From a virus: a stretch of 26,994 nt of DNA. The notes beneath the pieces are model-generated. The model searched no databases, was not told where the DNA came from, and saw nothing but the letters and a program-made list of their open reading frames with translations. The stretch is taken from positions 1 to 26,994 of IMG/VR virus record IMGVR_UViG_3300034198_017425. The stretch is one strand, 5' to 3'. Below, piece after piece: positions 1 through 6,833 of the stretch. Both the position numbers and the translations under genes were made by a program. Position 1 is the first letter of the stretch. Each line of letters begins with the position of its first letter.

Positions 1-429
1 GCCCTTCGACTGCCTTGCTACATCAAGCGGAAGGTGCCGAATCATCGCGACCATCGTGGCAACGCAGAGACCTGACCGGGCCACGCCGACAATTCGATTT
101 GTGTTGGCAGGCAGCATCGTCGCCAGGTGTTTTGCATCTTCCATCAGCCGGGCCGTCGTCACGAACTCCGGGACAGGGTTTGCCGCCTTGTTCCACGCGA
201 ACGGGAACAGCCGGTTGAGCGTCCGTTGCCGCCCTTTGCATCCGCCGCAGGGCTTAATGCCGACTGCTGACGTGACTTTCGCGATCACGTCACCGAGGCC
301 GCGCGAGGGCTTCGACGTGTCCCACTCGCCAACGTCCAGAGCGCCCTTTTCGCAGGCCCATTTTATCCCGGCCGTCACCAGAAGGTTTCGCTTGGCGCAC
401 GCTGCACCGATCTCGCACTGGCACGCCAT
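1..429 (-). CDS. Phosphoribosyltransferase-like protein, partial (3' end beyond window)
   Basis: An open frame runs from ATG at 429 to the window edge without a stop (143 codons seen). It starts 3 nt after the stop of the upstream cysteine-rich gene, so it belongs to the same operon. The N-terminal part carries CxC and further cysteines (MACQCEIGAAC) and a PCGGCKGR motif around residues 60-67 that could bind a metal. After a helical stretch comes RIVGVARSGLCVATMVAM, which resembles the first strand, loop and helix of the type I phosphoribosyltransferase fold. The PRPP-binding motif expected further on lies outside the window. In phages such enzymes may act in nucleotide or modification metabolism; the substrate cannot be told. 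Fold assignment is by eye, so the call is moderate; that the frame is a real gene is likely. Confidence 0.6.
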   Translation of the reverse strand, partial: MACQCEIGAACAKRNLLVTAGIKWACEKGALDVGEWDTSKPSRGLGDVIAKVTSAVGIKPCGGCKGRQRTLNRLFPFAWNKAANPVPEFVTTARLMEDAKHLATMLPANTNRIVGVARSGLCVATMVAMIRHLPLDVARQSKG

Positions 430-432
430 TGC

Positions 433-1686
433 CTACGACTCCTCCAGAACGAATTCTTGTATCTGGTACGCGGTCTTGCTGTCTGTTGAGGCAAATGGGT
501 CGATCAGGCACGCGGGGCTAGCCCCTTCTAGCCCAAACACTCCAGAAGCGGCAGACCTGATGTCGAAGAATGTAGGCGAGCAACGGAACAAAGCAGCGTT
601 TGCCGTTGACACTCCGGTGTCTGTCCAACCGGGGTTTCCCGCTTCAACGGCTGAACTAAACCGATACTGAAAATATCGCTCGAATCCAACTCGGCAAAAC
701 AACCGAACCTCTATCGTGTCATCAATAAACTCGCCCATCCCAACCGGGAATGATGTTGATAGCTGCCCCTCAAATGCTTGGCACTCTCCCGCGATCTTGA
801 TCGCCGACTGGCATAGGTCCATACAAAGGAAGCTGGGCGTGAGCGTCACCACACCCAAGGGCCCCGAAACGAGGCCGGAAAACATCGTTGCCGTGATCGC
901 AGTAACAACTCGCCCAGGGCAGAAACACAGGTTCGGCGGCAGGTCACATTCTTCGTGGCATTCGGCACACCGAAGCAACACCGTGTACTTGACCTCGCCC
1001 TCTTCGTCGAGAATGTCGACCTCGTGCGAGAACTCCCGCCGCGTGCAGTTTTCCAGCGTCAACGGGATCACGGCGGACTCTTCGCCATCCACCAACACGA
1101 CCATTTCACAGGTGCCGTCGTACTCGTTCGGGCGAATCAGTGCCCGCACTTCTCGCGTCAGGTTGGGAGCGGTCTGCGTCTGCTCGTTAACTGTCCCGGA
1201 ATACTCCTGCGTGTACTGATTCCAGCAACCCTTGCCCGAGTAGATGTACTCACCTCCGTAAGGCTCGGTGAAGTCCCGGACGATGATGCAGATACATTCG
1301 CACAAGCAATCACAGGTAGTGCATTCGGGTTTGATCTTGTCGGTGCAGGTAAAGGCAACGTCACCTACGGACGTTGGGATTGTCCCAGACAGGGCGCGGC
1401 AATTGATGTCTACCCCGATCTCGTACCGAACTTTTTCGTAACCGTCCTCGTTGCCGATCACGAAACAGCCGTATTCGTTTTCCTCGAACGTGACGGAGAC
1501 GTTGACTTCGCCGTTATCCGAATCGAGCGTTGCCGCGAATTCTTCGTCAATCCAATCGGCTTCCGCGCCGTAGGTCTGGTAGGCTCCCTCAATGCTAAAA
1601 CAGAGTGTCTTGCAGGCGCACGCACAGCAGCCAACAACGCCCTTGCACTCACCGCAGCAGCAGCATTTGTTCCCCTTTGCGGCCAT
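433..1686 (-). CDS. Cysteine-rich distal tail or virion protein, unknown function
   Basis: 417 residues. The ATG follows a clear GGAGTGAGG ribosome site 9 nt after the previous stop. About 33 cysteines are present (8 percent): ten in the first 29 residues, including four in a row, a run of alternating Cys near residue 130 (CTTCDCLCECIC), and CAECHEEC plus LCFC near the middle. No signal peptide or membrane segment is seen. The rest is acidic and rich in short beta-like segments, as in tail-tip proteins. The cysteines could bind metal or form disulfides in the mature particle; the sequence does not decide. Neighbours on both sides also hold CxxC or CC pairs. I recognise no family. A virion role is inferred only from position at the distal end of the tail operon. 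Confidence 0.75.
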   Translation of the reverse strand: MAAKGNKCCCCGECKGVVGCCACACKTLCFSIEGAYQTYGAEADWIDEEFAATLDSDNGEVNVSVTFEENEYGCFVIGNEDGYEKVRYEIGVDINCRALSGTIPTSVGDVAFTCTDKIKPECTTCDCLCECICIIVRDFTEPYGGEYIYSGKGCWNQYTQEYSGTVNEQTQTAPNLTREVRALIRPNEYDGTCEMVVLVDGEESAVIPLTLENCTRREFSHEVDILDEEGEVKYTVLLRCAECHEECDLPPNLCFCPGRVVTAITATMFSGLVSGPLGVVTLTPSFLCMDLCQSAIKIAGECQAFEGQLSTSFPVGMGEFIDDTIEVRLFCRVGFERYFQYRFSSAVEAGNPGWTDTGVSTANAALFRCSPTFFDIRSAASGVFGLEGASPACLIDPFASTDSKTAYQIQEFVLEES

Positions 1687-1695
1687 CTTTGAACC

Positions 1696-2382
1696 TCACT
1701 CCGGCGGACAACAGAGGGAGTGAACAACCCACTTCGGATCTGTCTCGCCTTCAACCTTCATGTACCGCGCGAACCCCTTTCGGCCGACCAGCTCTTCCGC
1801 AGTCTCGTCGAAGAAACAGCCTGTCAAATCGTGTACTGTGATCTTCCCGTTCTCGTCCTCACCCTCTGATGTCGTTTTCGGGTTGTCGCGTGCCAGGATC
1901 GAACACGTTGCCGTCTTGATTTCTCCGTACTCTTCGACCGAGTCAATCTCGAAGGCAACGCCCTCGCCGCCCCCGCCGCCTTCCTTTCCGATCAGACAGT
2001 AGCCCGCCTCTGTGTCGATCCCGCCAAGCACCTTGAATCCTGAGTTGCCTTTTTTCAGGTGGTACTGATTCTCCTCAGGCCCAACGTCATCATTGACCGC
2101 CAAGTCGTCATCACTGCCATCGCTGTACAGCGCGCGGCAGGGAGCGTCATAGGTGCAGGCCCCGAACGCTCTTACCTCAACTGACGTTGGCCCATTGAAC
2201 GCGACATTGCCCACCGTCGCTTCAACGTCAGGCCTGATTGCCCTCCAGACGATCGCCCCGTTGATGAGTTCGGTCCCATCGAACCGGATGACGCCATACG
2301 GCGGGACGGTCTCGGGGCCAATGTTCTTGAACGGCATCCAGCGGCCGCCGCCGACTGCCGCTTTCGGGTCTGTGATGCCCAT
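1696..2382 (-). CDS. Probable virion structural protein, unknown
   Basis: 228 residues, ATG 3 nt after the stop of the hub-like gene, so translation is probably coupled. It has no membrane segment or signal. It is acidic, with a GGGGG linker at about two thirds, strand-like segments before and after, and eight cysteines including a terminal CC (SLCCPPE). The first 40 residues (FKNIGPETVPPYGVIRFDG and following) have the look of small baseplate or fibre-anchoring domains that begin with polar turns around 'VPPYGV'. Lying between a hub-like protein and the cysteine-rich protein, it probably belongs to the tail tip. I cannot name a family. Confidence 0.65.
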   Translation of the reverse strand: MGITDPKAAVGGGRWMPFKNIGPETVPPYGVIRFDGTELINGAIVWRAIRPDVEATVGNVAFNGPTSVEVRAFGACTYDAPCRALYSDGSDDDLAVNDDVGPEENQYHLKKGNSGFKVLGGIDTEAGYCLIGKEGGGGGEGVAFEIDSVEEYGEIKTATCSILARDNPKTTSEGEDENGKITVHDLTGCFFDETAEELVGRKGFARYMKVEGETDPKWVVHSLCCPPE

Positions 2383-2385
2383 AGA

Positions 2386-4050
2386 TCACCGCCCCCGCCG
2401 GACGATTTCACGCGACTGCCGCTTGCCCGCGGCGATCATCCGACGGGCGTTCATCTTGCCCCGCGTCTCGCGATCCCGCCGCCGTCGTTCTTCGTAGCCC
2501 GGCGTCTCAACGTCCCACTCCGAATTGATGCTCGCATTGGTGAACGCCCCCGACTCGCCGAACTTCCAGCCGACCTGCTGGATCGCCCCGTCTGGCGAAA
2601 TGTCGATCAATCCCGCGTATTCGAGTTCGACGGATTCCGGCTGCTGAAACTCGGCAACTCGCTCCGCCAAGATCTGATCGGCCTCGCTGCCGATCTGCTG
2701 CTCGTTCGTCACGACGTTCGTAGGCTGATTCTGAGCGTTGTACTTCTGGACGATCGTGAGCGTTGCCTCGTCCACATTGATGATCATGGGCGCTGTGGTG
2801 AACTGCAGGCCCGGCAACCGCCGATCTCGCGTGTATCGGTAGATGCGTCGATCATCCGAAAACCGCAACGAATGGGCACACTCGACGAACAGCCGGGCGG
2901 GATAAATCTTGTCGTTGTCGATGCGGATCACCGGGTCGCTGAACTCAACCAGCCCCTCTTCGCCACGGACAGAAAACGACTTGTTGTACTGATTCGGGTC
3001 TGTCTCGCCGCCCGTGTTCTCGTCCAGCTGCAACGACTCGTCTTTCCAGAATTCGCCCACGACTTTCGCGGGCTTCGGAACGGGGACGTTGTTCGGTCCC
3101 GTGCTGGTCTCAACGAGCACGTCTTCAATCGGAACAACGTCCTCAAAGCTGGCGTTGGTGATCGGTCCGTGACGGAACACGAACCCGCCGCCAGGTGCCG
3201 TCCCCTTGATGCGGTAGGCGCGGTACACCGAGCGCTGAGCGAGCTGGTGAGCCTCTTTCCCATGCTGCTCCAGCACGGCCCCGAACAGCGGCGGGAAGTC
3301 TACTTCCCAGCCGCCTGCAGGCTTGTACGGCAATTCGTCCAGAGGCAGATACTGCCCGTCCGCCGTTAGTCCCACAGCTTCCAGCGAGAACCGGGTTTGA
3401 TACTTCACCGGCCCCCCAACCAGCATCAACTGCGAGGGGCGAACCCCGGCATCGATCCCGTAATCGACCGAGATTTGCTTGCCGTTGTCTGGGAGCGGTT
3501 GCCCCACTCCGCGGCGCCGGATGTGAACCTTATTGTTCGTGTTCAAGACGATCCGGCAGCCGAGATTCTCGCACAGTTCGGCGAGTTCCTGCGCCGGGTT
3601 GTCGAAGTCCCAATCGACCTCGGGCCGCGAATCATTGGGCAACGCGGTCGCGTCCCCGGTTGGCTCACCCATCGCCTGGAACAGCAGCTCCGCCAGTTCC
3701 TGCGGCGTCTTCTCTGTTGCCGTGTCAACGTCGCCATCCTGCTTGCGGATGTTGTATTTCCCGCTGATGTGACCAAACCGCCACTGCCAGCGACGATCCA
3801 AGATCGTGACCGAAATGATCTGGCCCGCGTCGTTCAGTTGCGACAGAGGGGCAACGAGCTTGCAATCGGGGAACGTCATCTGGGTCGATGCGTACCGAAT
3901 CGTCACGTCGCCGTACTCGGGAATCTTCTGCTGCTGCGGAGCGAACGAAATGACGATCGACCCGGGATTGATCCCGTGCGAAAGCGTGTAGCTTCCGCCG
4001 ATCGGCTTGGCGATGTTGGGATAGTCGATGAAGCCTTGCGGATCGGGCAT
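2386..4050 (-). CDS. Tail hub/baseplate-like protein
   Basis: 554 residues. The ATG lies 14 nt after the stop of the beta-helical gene. Residues about 60-180 include a patterned segment (ILDRRWQWRFG, then PAQELAELCENLGCRIVLN and KVHIRRRGVGQPLP) that resembles the hub domains of Mu gpP/gpD-type tail proteins, where a helical stretch precedes 'L...G.....T...V.I...G.G'. The C-terminus is very basic (YEERRRRDRETRGK and RQSREIVRRGR). Position after tape measure and Dit-like genes fits a hub that plugs the tail tube and anchors the tip. The family match is by pattern only; a general 'phage tail protein' is the safe reading. Confidence 0.6.
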   Translation of the reverse strand: MPDPQGFIDYPNIAKPIGGSYTLSHGINPGSIVISFAPQQQKIPEYGDVTIRYASTQMTFPDCKLVAPLSQLNDAGQIISVTILDRRWQWRFGHISGKYNIRKQDGDVDTATEKTPQELAELLFQAMGEPTGDATALPNDSRPEVDWDFDNPAQELAELCENLGCRIVLNTNNKVHIRRRGVGQPLPDNGKQISVDYGIDAGVRPSQLMLVGGPVKYQTRFSLEAVGLTADGQYLPLDELPYKPAGGWEVDFPPLFGAVLEQHGKEAHQLAQRSVYRAYRIKGTAPGGGFVFRHGPITNASFEDVVPIEDVLVETSTGPNNVPVPKPAKVVGEFWKDESLQLDENTGGETDPNQYNKSFSVRGEEGLVEFSDPVIRIDNDKIYPARLFVECAHSLRFSDDRRIYRYTRDRRLPGLQFTTAPMIINVDEATLTIVQKYNAQNQPTNVVTNEQQIGSEADQILAERVAEFQQPESVELEYAGLIDISPDGAIQQVGWKFGESGAFTNASINSEWDVETPGYEERRRRDRETRGKMNARRMIAAGKRQSREIVRRGR

Positions 4051-4064
4051 GACTCAACAGCAGC

Positions 4065-5372
4065 TTACGCCACCGCTCCGCGGGTCAACCGGATGTTCTG
4101 CCCGATCAGAATGTTGGCGTTGTTGGTCGTCTCGTTCAGATCCAAAACCAACGTCGCGACCACCTTATTCGGATCGCTCACCTTCGCCTGCGGACCGAAC
4201 ACCTCAATCGCGTTGGTGACCGCCTTCGCCCGCAGGTCGCCCGCGAACGTGATGTGACCAGACCCGGCAACGACTGGATTCCCCCCGAGCGTCCCCGTGC
4301 TGTTGTAGTTGCAGACTCCACCGCGAACCGTGAGCCCAACGTGCCCGCCGGCAAGCAGGTTCAGCACACCATCGGTTTGCGTGATCGTTGCCGTTCCCGA
4401 CGTTGCCGAATTCAGATCGAGCGACCCGCCGCTCTGGGCGATTACCGCATTCGACAACGTCACCCCGGCGCCCAGTTTGACAGTGGAATCACCAGCCGGG
4501 TTGGTCGTGTACCCGACATTGACGGTCGCGAGCGTTGCCGTTTCCCCCTGGTAGAATGCAACGCCGACAGATCCGCGAGAGACCGTCAAGGCGTTGCTGG
4601 CATGCGTCCCCTTGAACAGCAGCGTCGGGACCGATGTTTCTGCCGGGTTGTTCGTGTTCTGGACCAGCAGCGTCGTCTGAGCGTCCCCCGTGTTGATCTT
4701 GAGCCGACTTCCGCCACCCCGGCAGGTGATCGTGATGGCTTGCGAGTCCGCCGCGTTGCCGATTCGCAGGTACTGATCGCGGTATTCGTAGTAGGTCCGC
4801 GTCGCGCCTGCGTCGGCGTTCACCGGCGGCAGGCCGATTTTCCCGGTGAAACCTGCGTCGATGATAATCGCGGCCGGGGTGATCGTGTTCAGGTCGAGAC
4901 CGTAGAGCAGGTCAGAACTGCCCTGGTCGAACACGATCGTGTCCCCGTCCACAGGCAACGCCCCGCCCGCCCAGTTGGTGACAATGCTGGCGTCATTCGG
5001 TCCGCTGTTCGCGGTGACCGTCGTTGCCGATCCGATTGTCTGCGAGTCTGCCGCGCCGCCGCCCGTCTCGGTGGTCGTGATCGTGACCGTGAACGGCTTG
5101 CCCGCGGTGTCTGCGGTGAGCCGCAGATCGTTGCCGGAACGCGAGGCTGTCAGTTCCGCGAACTCCGGGTACGTGGTAGAGCTGAGCGCGTTCCACGCGG
5201 TCACCACGTTATCAACCACCGTCGTCAACGTCGTTGAACCGGCAACGACCGAGACCGACTTCGAGCCGATCGTGAGAATGACAACGTCCGTTGCTTCCCA
5301 TGTCCCGCCGAACGTCCAGCCGGTCACTTGCGCAACGGCCGCCGCGTCACCCTTCCAACGAATCGTTGCCAT
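4065..5372 (-). CDS. Beta-rich (possibly beta-helical) virion protein
   Basis: 435 residues from ATG at 5372, chosen over a TTG one codon upstream because GAGGTGA sits about 6 nt before the ATG. The second and third codons form the recurring GGCAACG word. After an N-terminal domain with many Val/Thr strands, residues from about 120 on show repeating short strands with turns rich in N, G, S and T (for example GAGVTLSNAVIAQSGGSLDL), the pattern of a right-handed parallel beta-helix. No signal or membrane segment. It probably forms part of the tail tip or a tail spike. Another reading is a decoration or adhesion protein. Family not recognised. Confidence 0.65.
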   Translation of the reverse strand: MATIRWKGDAAAVAQVTGWTFGGTWEATDVVILTIGSKSVSVVAGSTTLTTVVDNVVTAWNALSSTTYPEFAELTASRSGNDLRLTADTAGKPFTVTITTTETGGGAADSQTIGSATTVTANSGPNDASIVTNWAGGALPVDGDTIVFDQGSSDLLYGLDLNTITPAAIIIDAGFTGKIGLPPVNADAGATRTYYEYRDQYLRIGNAADSQAITITCRGGGSRLKINTGDAQTTLLVQNTNNPAETSVPTLLFKGTHASNALTVSRGSVGVAFYQGETATLATVNVGYTTNPAGDSTVKLGAGVTLSNAVIAQSGGSLDLNSATSGTATITQTDGVLNLLAGGHVGLTVRGGVCNYNSTGTLGGNPVVAGSGHITFAGDLRAKAVTNAIEVFGPQAKVSDPNKVVATLVLDLNETTNNANILIGQNIRLTRGAVA

Positions 5373-5386
5373 CAAATCACCTCGCT

Positions 5387-6094
5387 CTACAGGATCGTCG
5401 GAACGCCAGACAGCGCCGAAACAGACTCGAATTCATAGTTCCAACTGACCGGCCACGCGGTGAAATCGTTGCCCACTCGCTCCGGCGTCATTCGCACGAG
5501 CACCCGCCGCTCCACGTGTTCGGCAGCAGGGAACAACGGAGCCGGAACGATTGGCCAGGATGTGATCCCGATCGCGCTCCCGGATTGGCGAACGCGATAC
5601 GGCACCTGTTCGCTGACCTGTTGCCGCTCGCCCTGTCCGCGCCGCGTCTCGATGATCACCCAGCGAGGCCCGCCCCCCGAGAATTCCAGCGTCTCTTTCC
5701 ACTCCGTCAAACCAGTCAGTCCAGCGGGGAGAAGAATGTCCCCCTCGATCGTCACCGAGAAAGTTCGCACGGTCGCGTACTCGGTCCCGTCGCCCTTCGG
5801 AAACTGTGGCGGGTTGACGACTCGTGTTCCCCCGAGGCACCGCGACGACTGCAGGTAGTGAGCCGTCCCGACCAAAGACACGTCTAACCCGTTGACGAGG
5901 TAGGCGTTTTCGATCTCCGTGATTCGAGCCGTGATATCGGCAACCGTCTGCCCGTCCACGATGTTGATGATGCCGTCGATCGTCCAAGTCTCTTTGATCT
6001 TGGTGCAGATCCCCCGCTCGAAGATGCCCTGTCGTGAAATGACGAGGGAGCATTCGTTGTCGGGGTGCGTGTATCCGCCGTACCGGACTTGCAT
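5387..6094 (-). CDS. Distal tail (Dit-like) or tail tip structural protein
   Basis: 235 residues, ATG at 6094; the stop lies 14 nt before the next ATG. It is the first minus-strand gene after the tape measure gene, separated from it by the plus-strand gene. Sequence is strand-rich, with CTKIKETWTIDGIINI and FSVTIEGDILLPAG, and ends in VSWNYEFESVSALSG. In siphophages the position after the tape measure protein is held by the Dit/distal tail protein, which is the basis of this call; I see no diagnostic motif. Because the plus-strand gene interrupts the operon, this gene may need its own promoter in 6095-6215, but I found no convincing one there. No exact GGCAACG word occurs upstream of about 5474 in this gene. 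Confidence 0.6.
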   Translation of the reverse strand: MQVRYGGYTHPDNECSLVISRQGIFERGICTKIKETWTIDGIINIVDGQTVADITARITEIENAYLVNGLDVSLVGTAHYLQSSRCLGGTRVVNPPQFPKGDGTEYATVRTFSVTIEGDILLPAGLTGLTEWKETLEFSGGGPRWVIIETRRGQGERQQVSEQVPYRVRQSGSAIGITSWPIVPAPLFPAAEHVERRVLVRMTPERVGNDFTAWPVSWNYEFESVSALSGVPTIL

Positions 6095-6215
6095 TTGAGG
6101 CGATCCATCGGAGACGATGCGTCAACTTCGTGATTCTATTTCGCGTGTGGTTCTGTTCGCGTTTTTTCGTTGTCCTTCCCTCGGTCATGACGGCCTCTTC
6201 TCTGCCGTTGCACTC

Positions 6216-6824
6216 ATGATCGACGACTCCCAACCTTCTGATCCCGCTCCGCTGATCGATCCGGCCTTGTTGCCGTTTCTTGATCAAGCGGAGTTTTCTT
6301 TGCGCGATGCAGAACACCACGCCCGATCGATCTATCTTGCGTTTTCTCGCATTCACCCAGAGGAAGTTACGCCTCAGACGATAGAGGCATTCCACGATTT
6401 GATTGAGCGGTGGTATCGTTCGCACCGAAAATGGATCGGGTTGTGTCGGGAACAGTGTCGAGAGGTTGAGGCGATTGGTTCCCTTGTGGCTAGGCCCGCG
6501 AAAATTGTGGTTGATTCGTCAGGAACTCAGGCGAGGATTGGAGCAACGATGAATGACTTGGGTGGGAATCAACACGATCAGGGCACACCTGGTAAGACCG
6601 ACGGGATCGGCCCCGTAGATTGCCCGTACTGCGGTGTCCGTGTTTCCGATTCTGTGAGGTACTTGGGACAGGCGATCTTGTGTCCGAAATGCAACGGGAC
6701 GTTCACGGCTCCAGAGACTCGCGAGAACGTCTTGATGATGCAGCTCGTTGTCCCGTTGATCACTGGCGGCCTGCTTATCTTGACCGTCTACTACCTGATT
6801 CAATCCTTCCTTCTGGCTCCCTGA
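6216..6824 (+). CDS. Moron-like zinc-ribbon membrane protein on the opposite strand
   Basis: 202 residues from ATG at 6216; the frame is open back to an ATG at 6117, but MIDDSQPSDPAP begins the compact domain and is preferred. An acidic helical part (WYRSHRKWIGLCREQC around residues 70-85) is followed by a zinc ribbon, CPYC then CPKC 17 residues later, and a C-terminal hydrophobic segment (about 25 residues, MQLVVPLITGGLLILTVYYL and on) that should cross the membrane, leaving the zinc part in the cytoplasm. It is the only plus-strand gene and ends 9 nt from the tape measure stop, convergent with it. Base composition looks more AT-rich than its neighbours by eye. A late-acquired gene expressed on its own, perhaps in the lysogen, is likely. 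Function unknown. Confidence 0.75.
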   Translation: MIDDSQPSDPAPLIDPALLPFLDQAEFSLRDAEHHARSIYLAFSRIHPEEVTPQTIEAFHDLIERWYRSHRKWIGLCREQCREVEAIGSLVARPAKIVVDSSGTQARIGATMNDLGGNQHDQGTPGKTDGIGPVDCPYCGVRVSDSVRYLGQAILCPKCNGTFTAPETRENVLMMQLVVPLITGGLLILTVYYLIQSFLLAP

Positions 6825-6833
6825 TGCTCTTGA

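Noticed and set aside
56-670. Plus-strand open frame at the left edge and small minus-strand frames 23-241 and 290-511
   Set aside because: The region is explained by the partial PRTase-like gene (429 to 1) and the end of the cysteine-rich gene, whose frame and composition are protein-like.
4254-5237. Plus-strand open frame opposite the beta-rich tail protein
   Set aside because: Very Arg-rich antisense frame, no start signal; the minus-strand gene has a good ribosome site and plausible fold.
6095-6215. Possible promoter for the Dit-like gene (TAGAAT box on the minus strand; a separate TTGACG)
   Set aside because: The two boxes are not in the right order and spacing, so no convincing promoter could be assigned; the host consensus is unknown.
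5433-6425. Minus-strand open frame of 330 codons crossing the Dit-like gene and the moron
   Set aside because: Out of frame with the Dit-like gene, Arg-rich, and starts inside the opposite-strand gene; a shadow.
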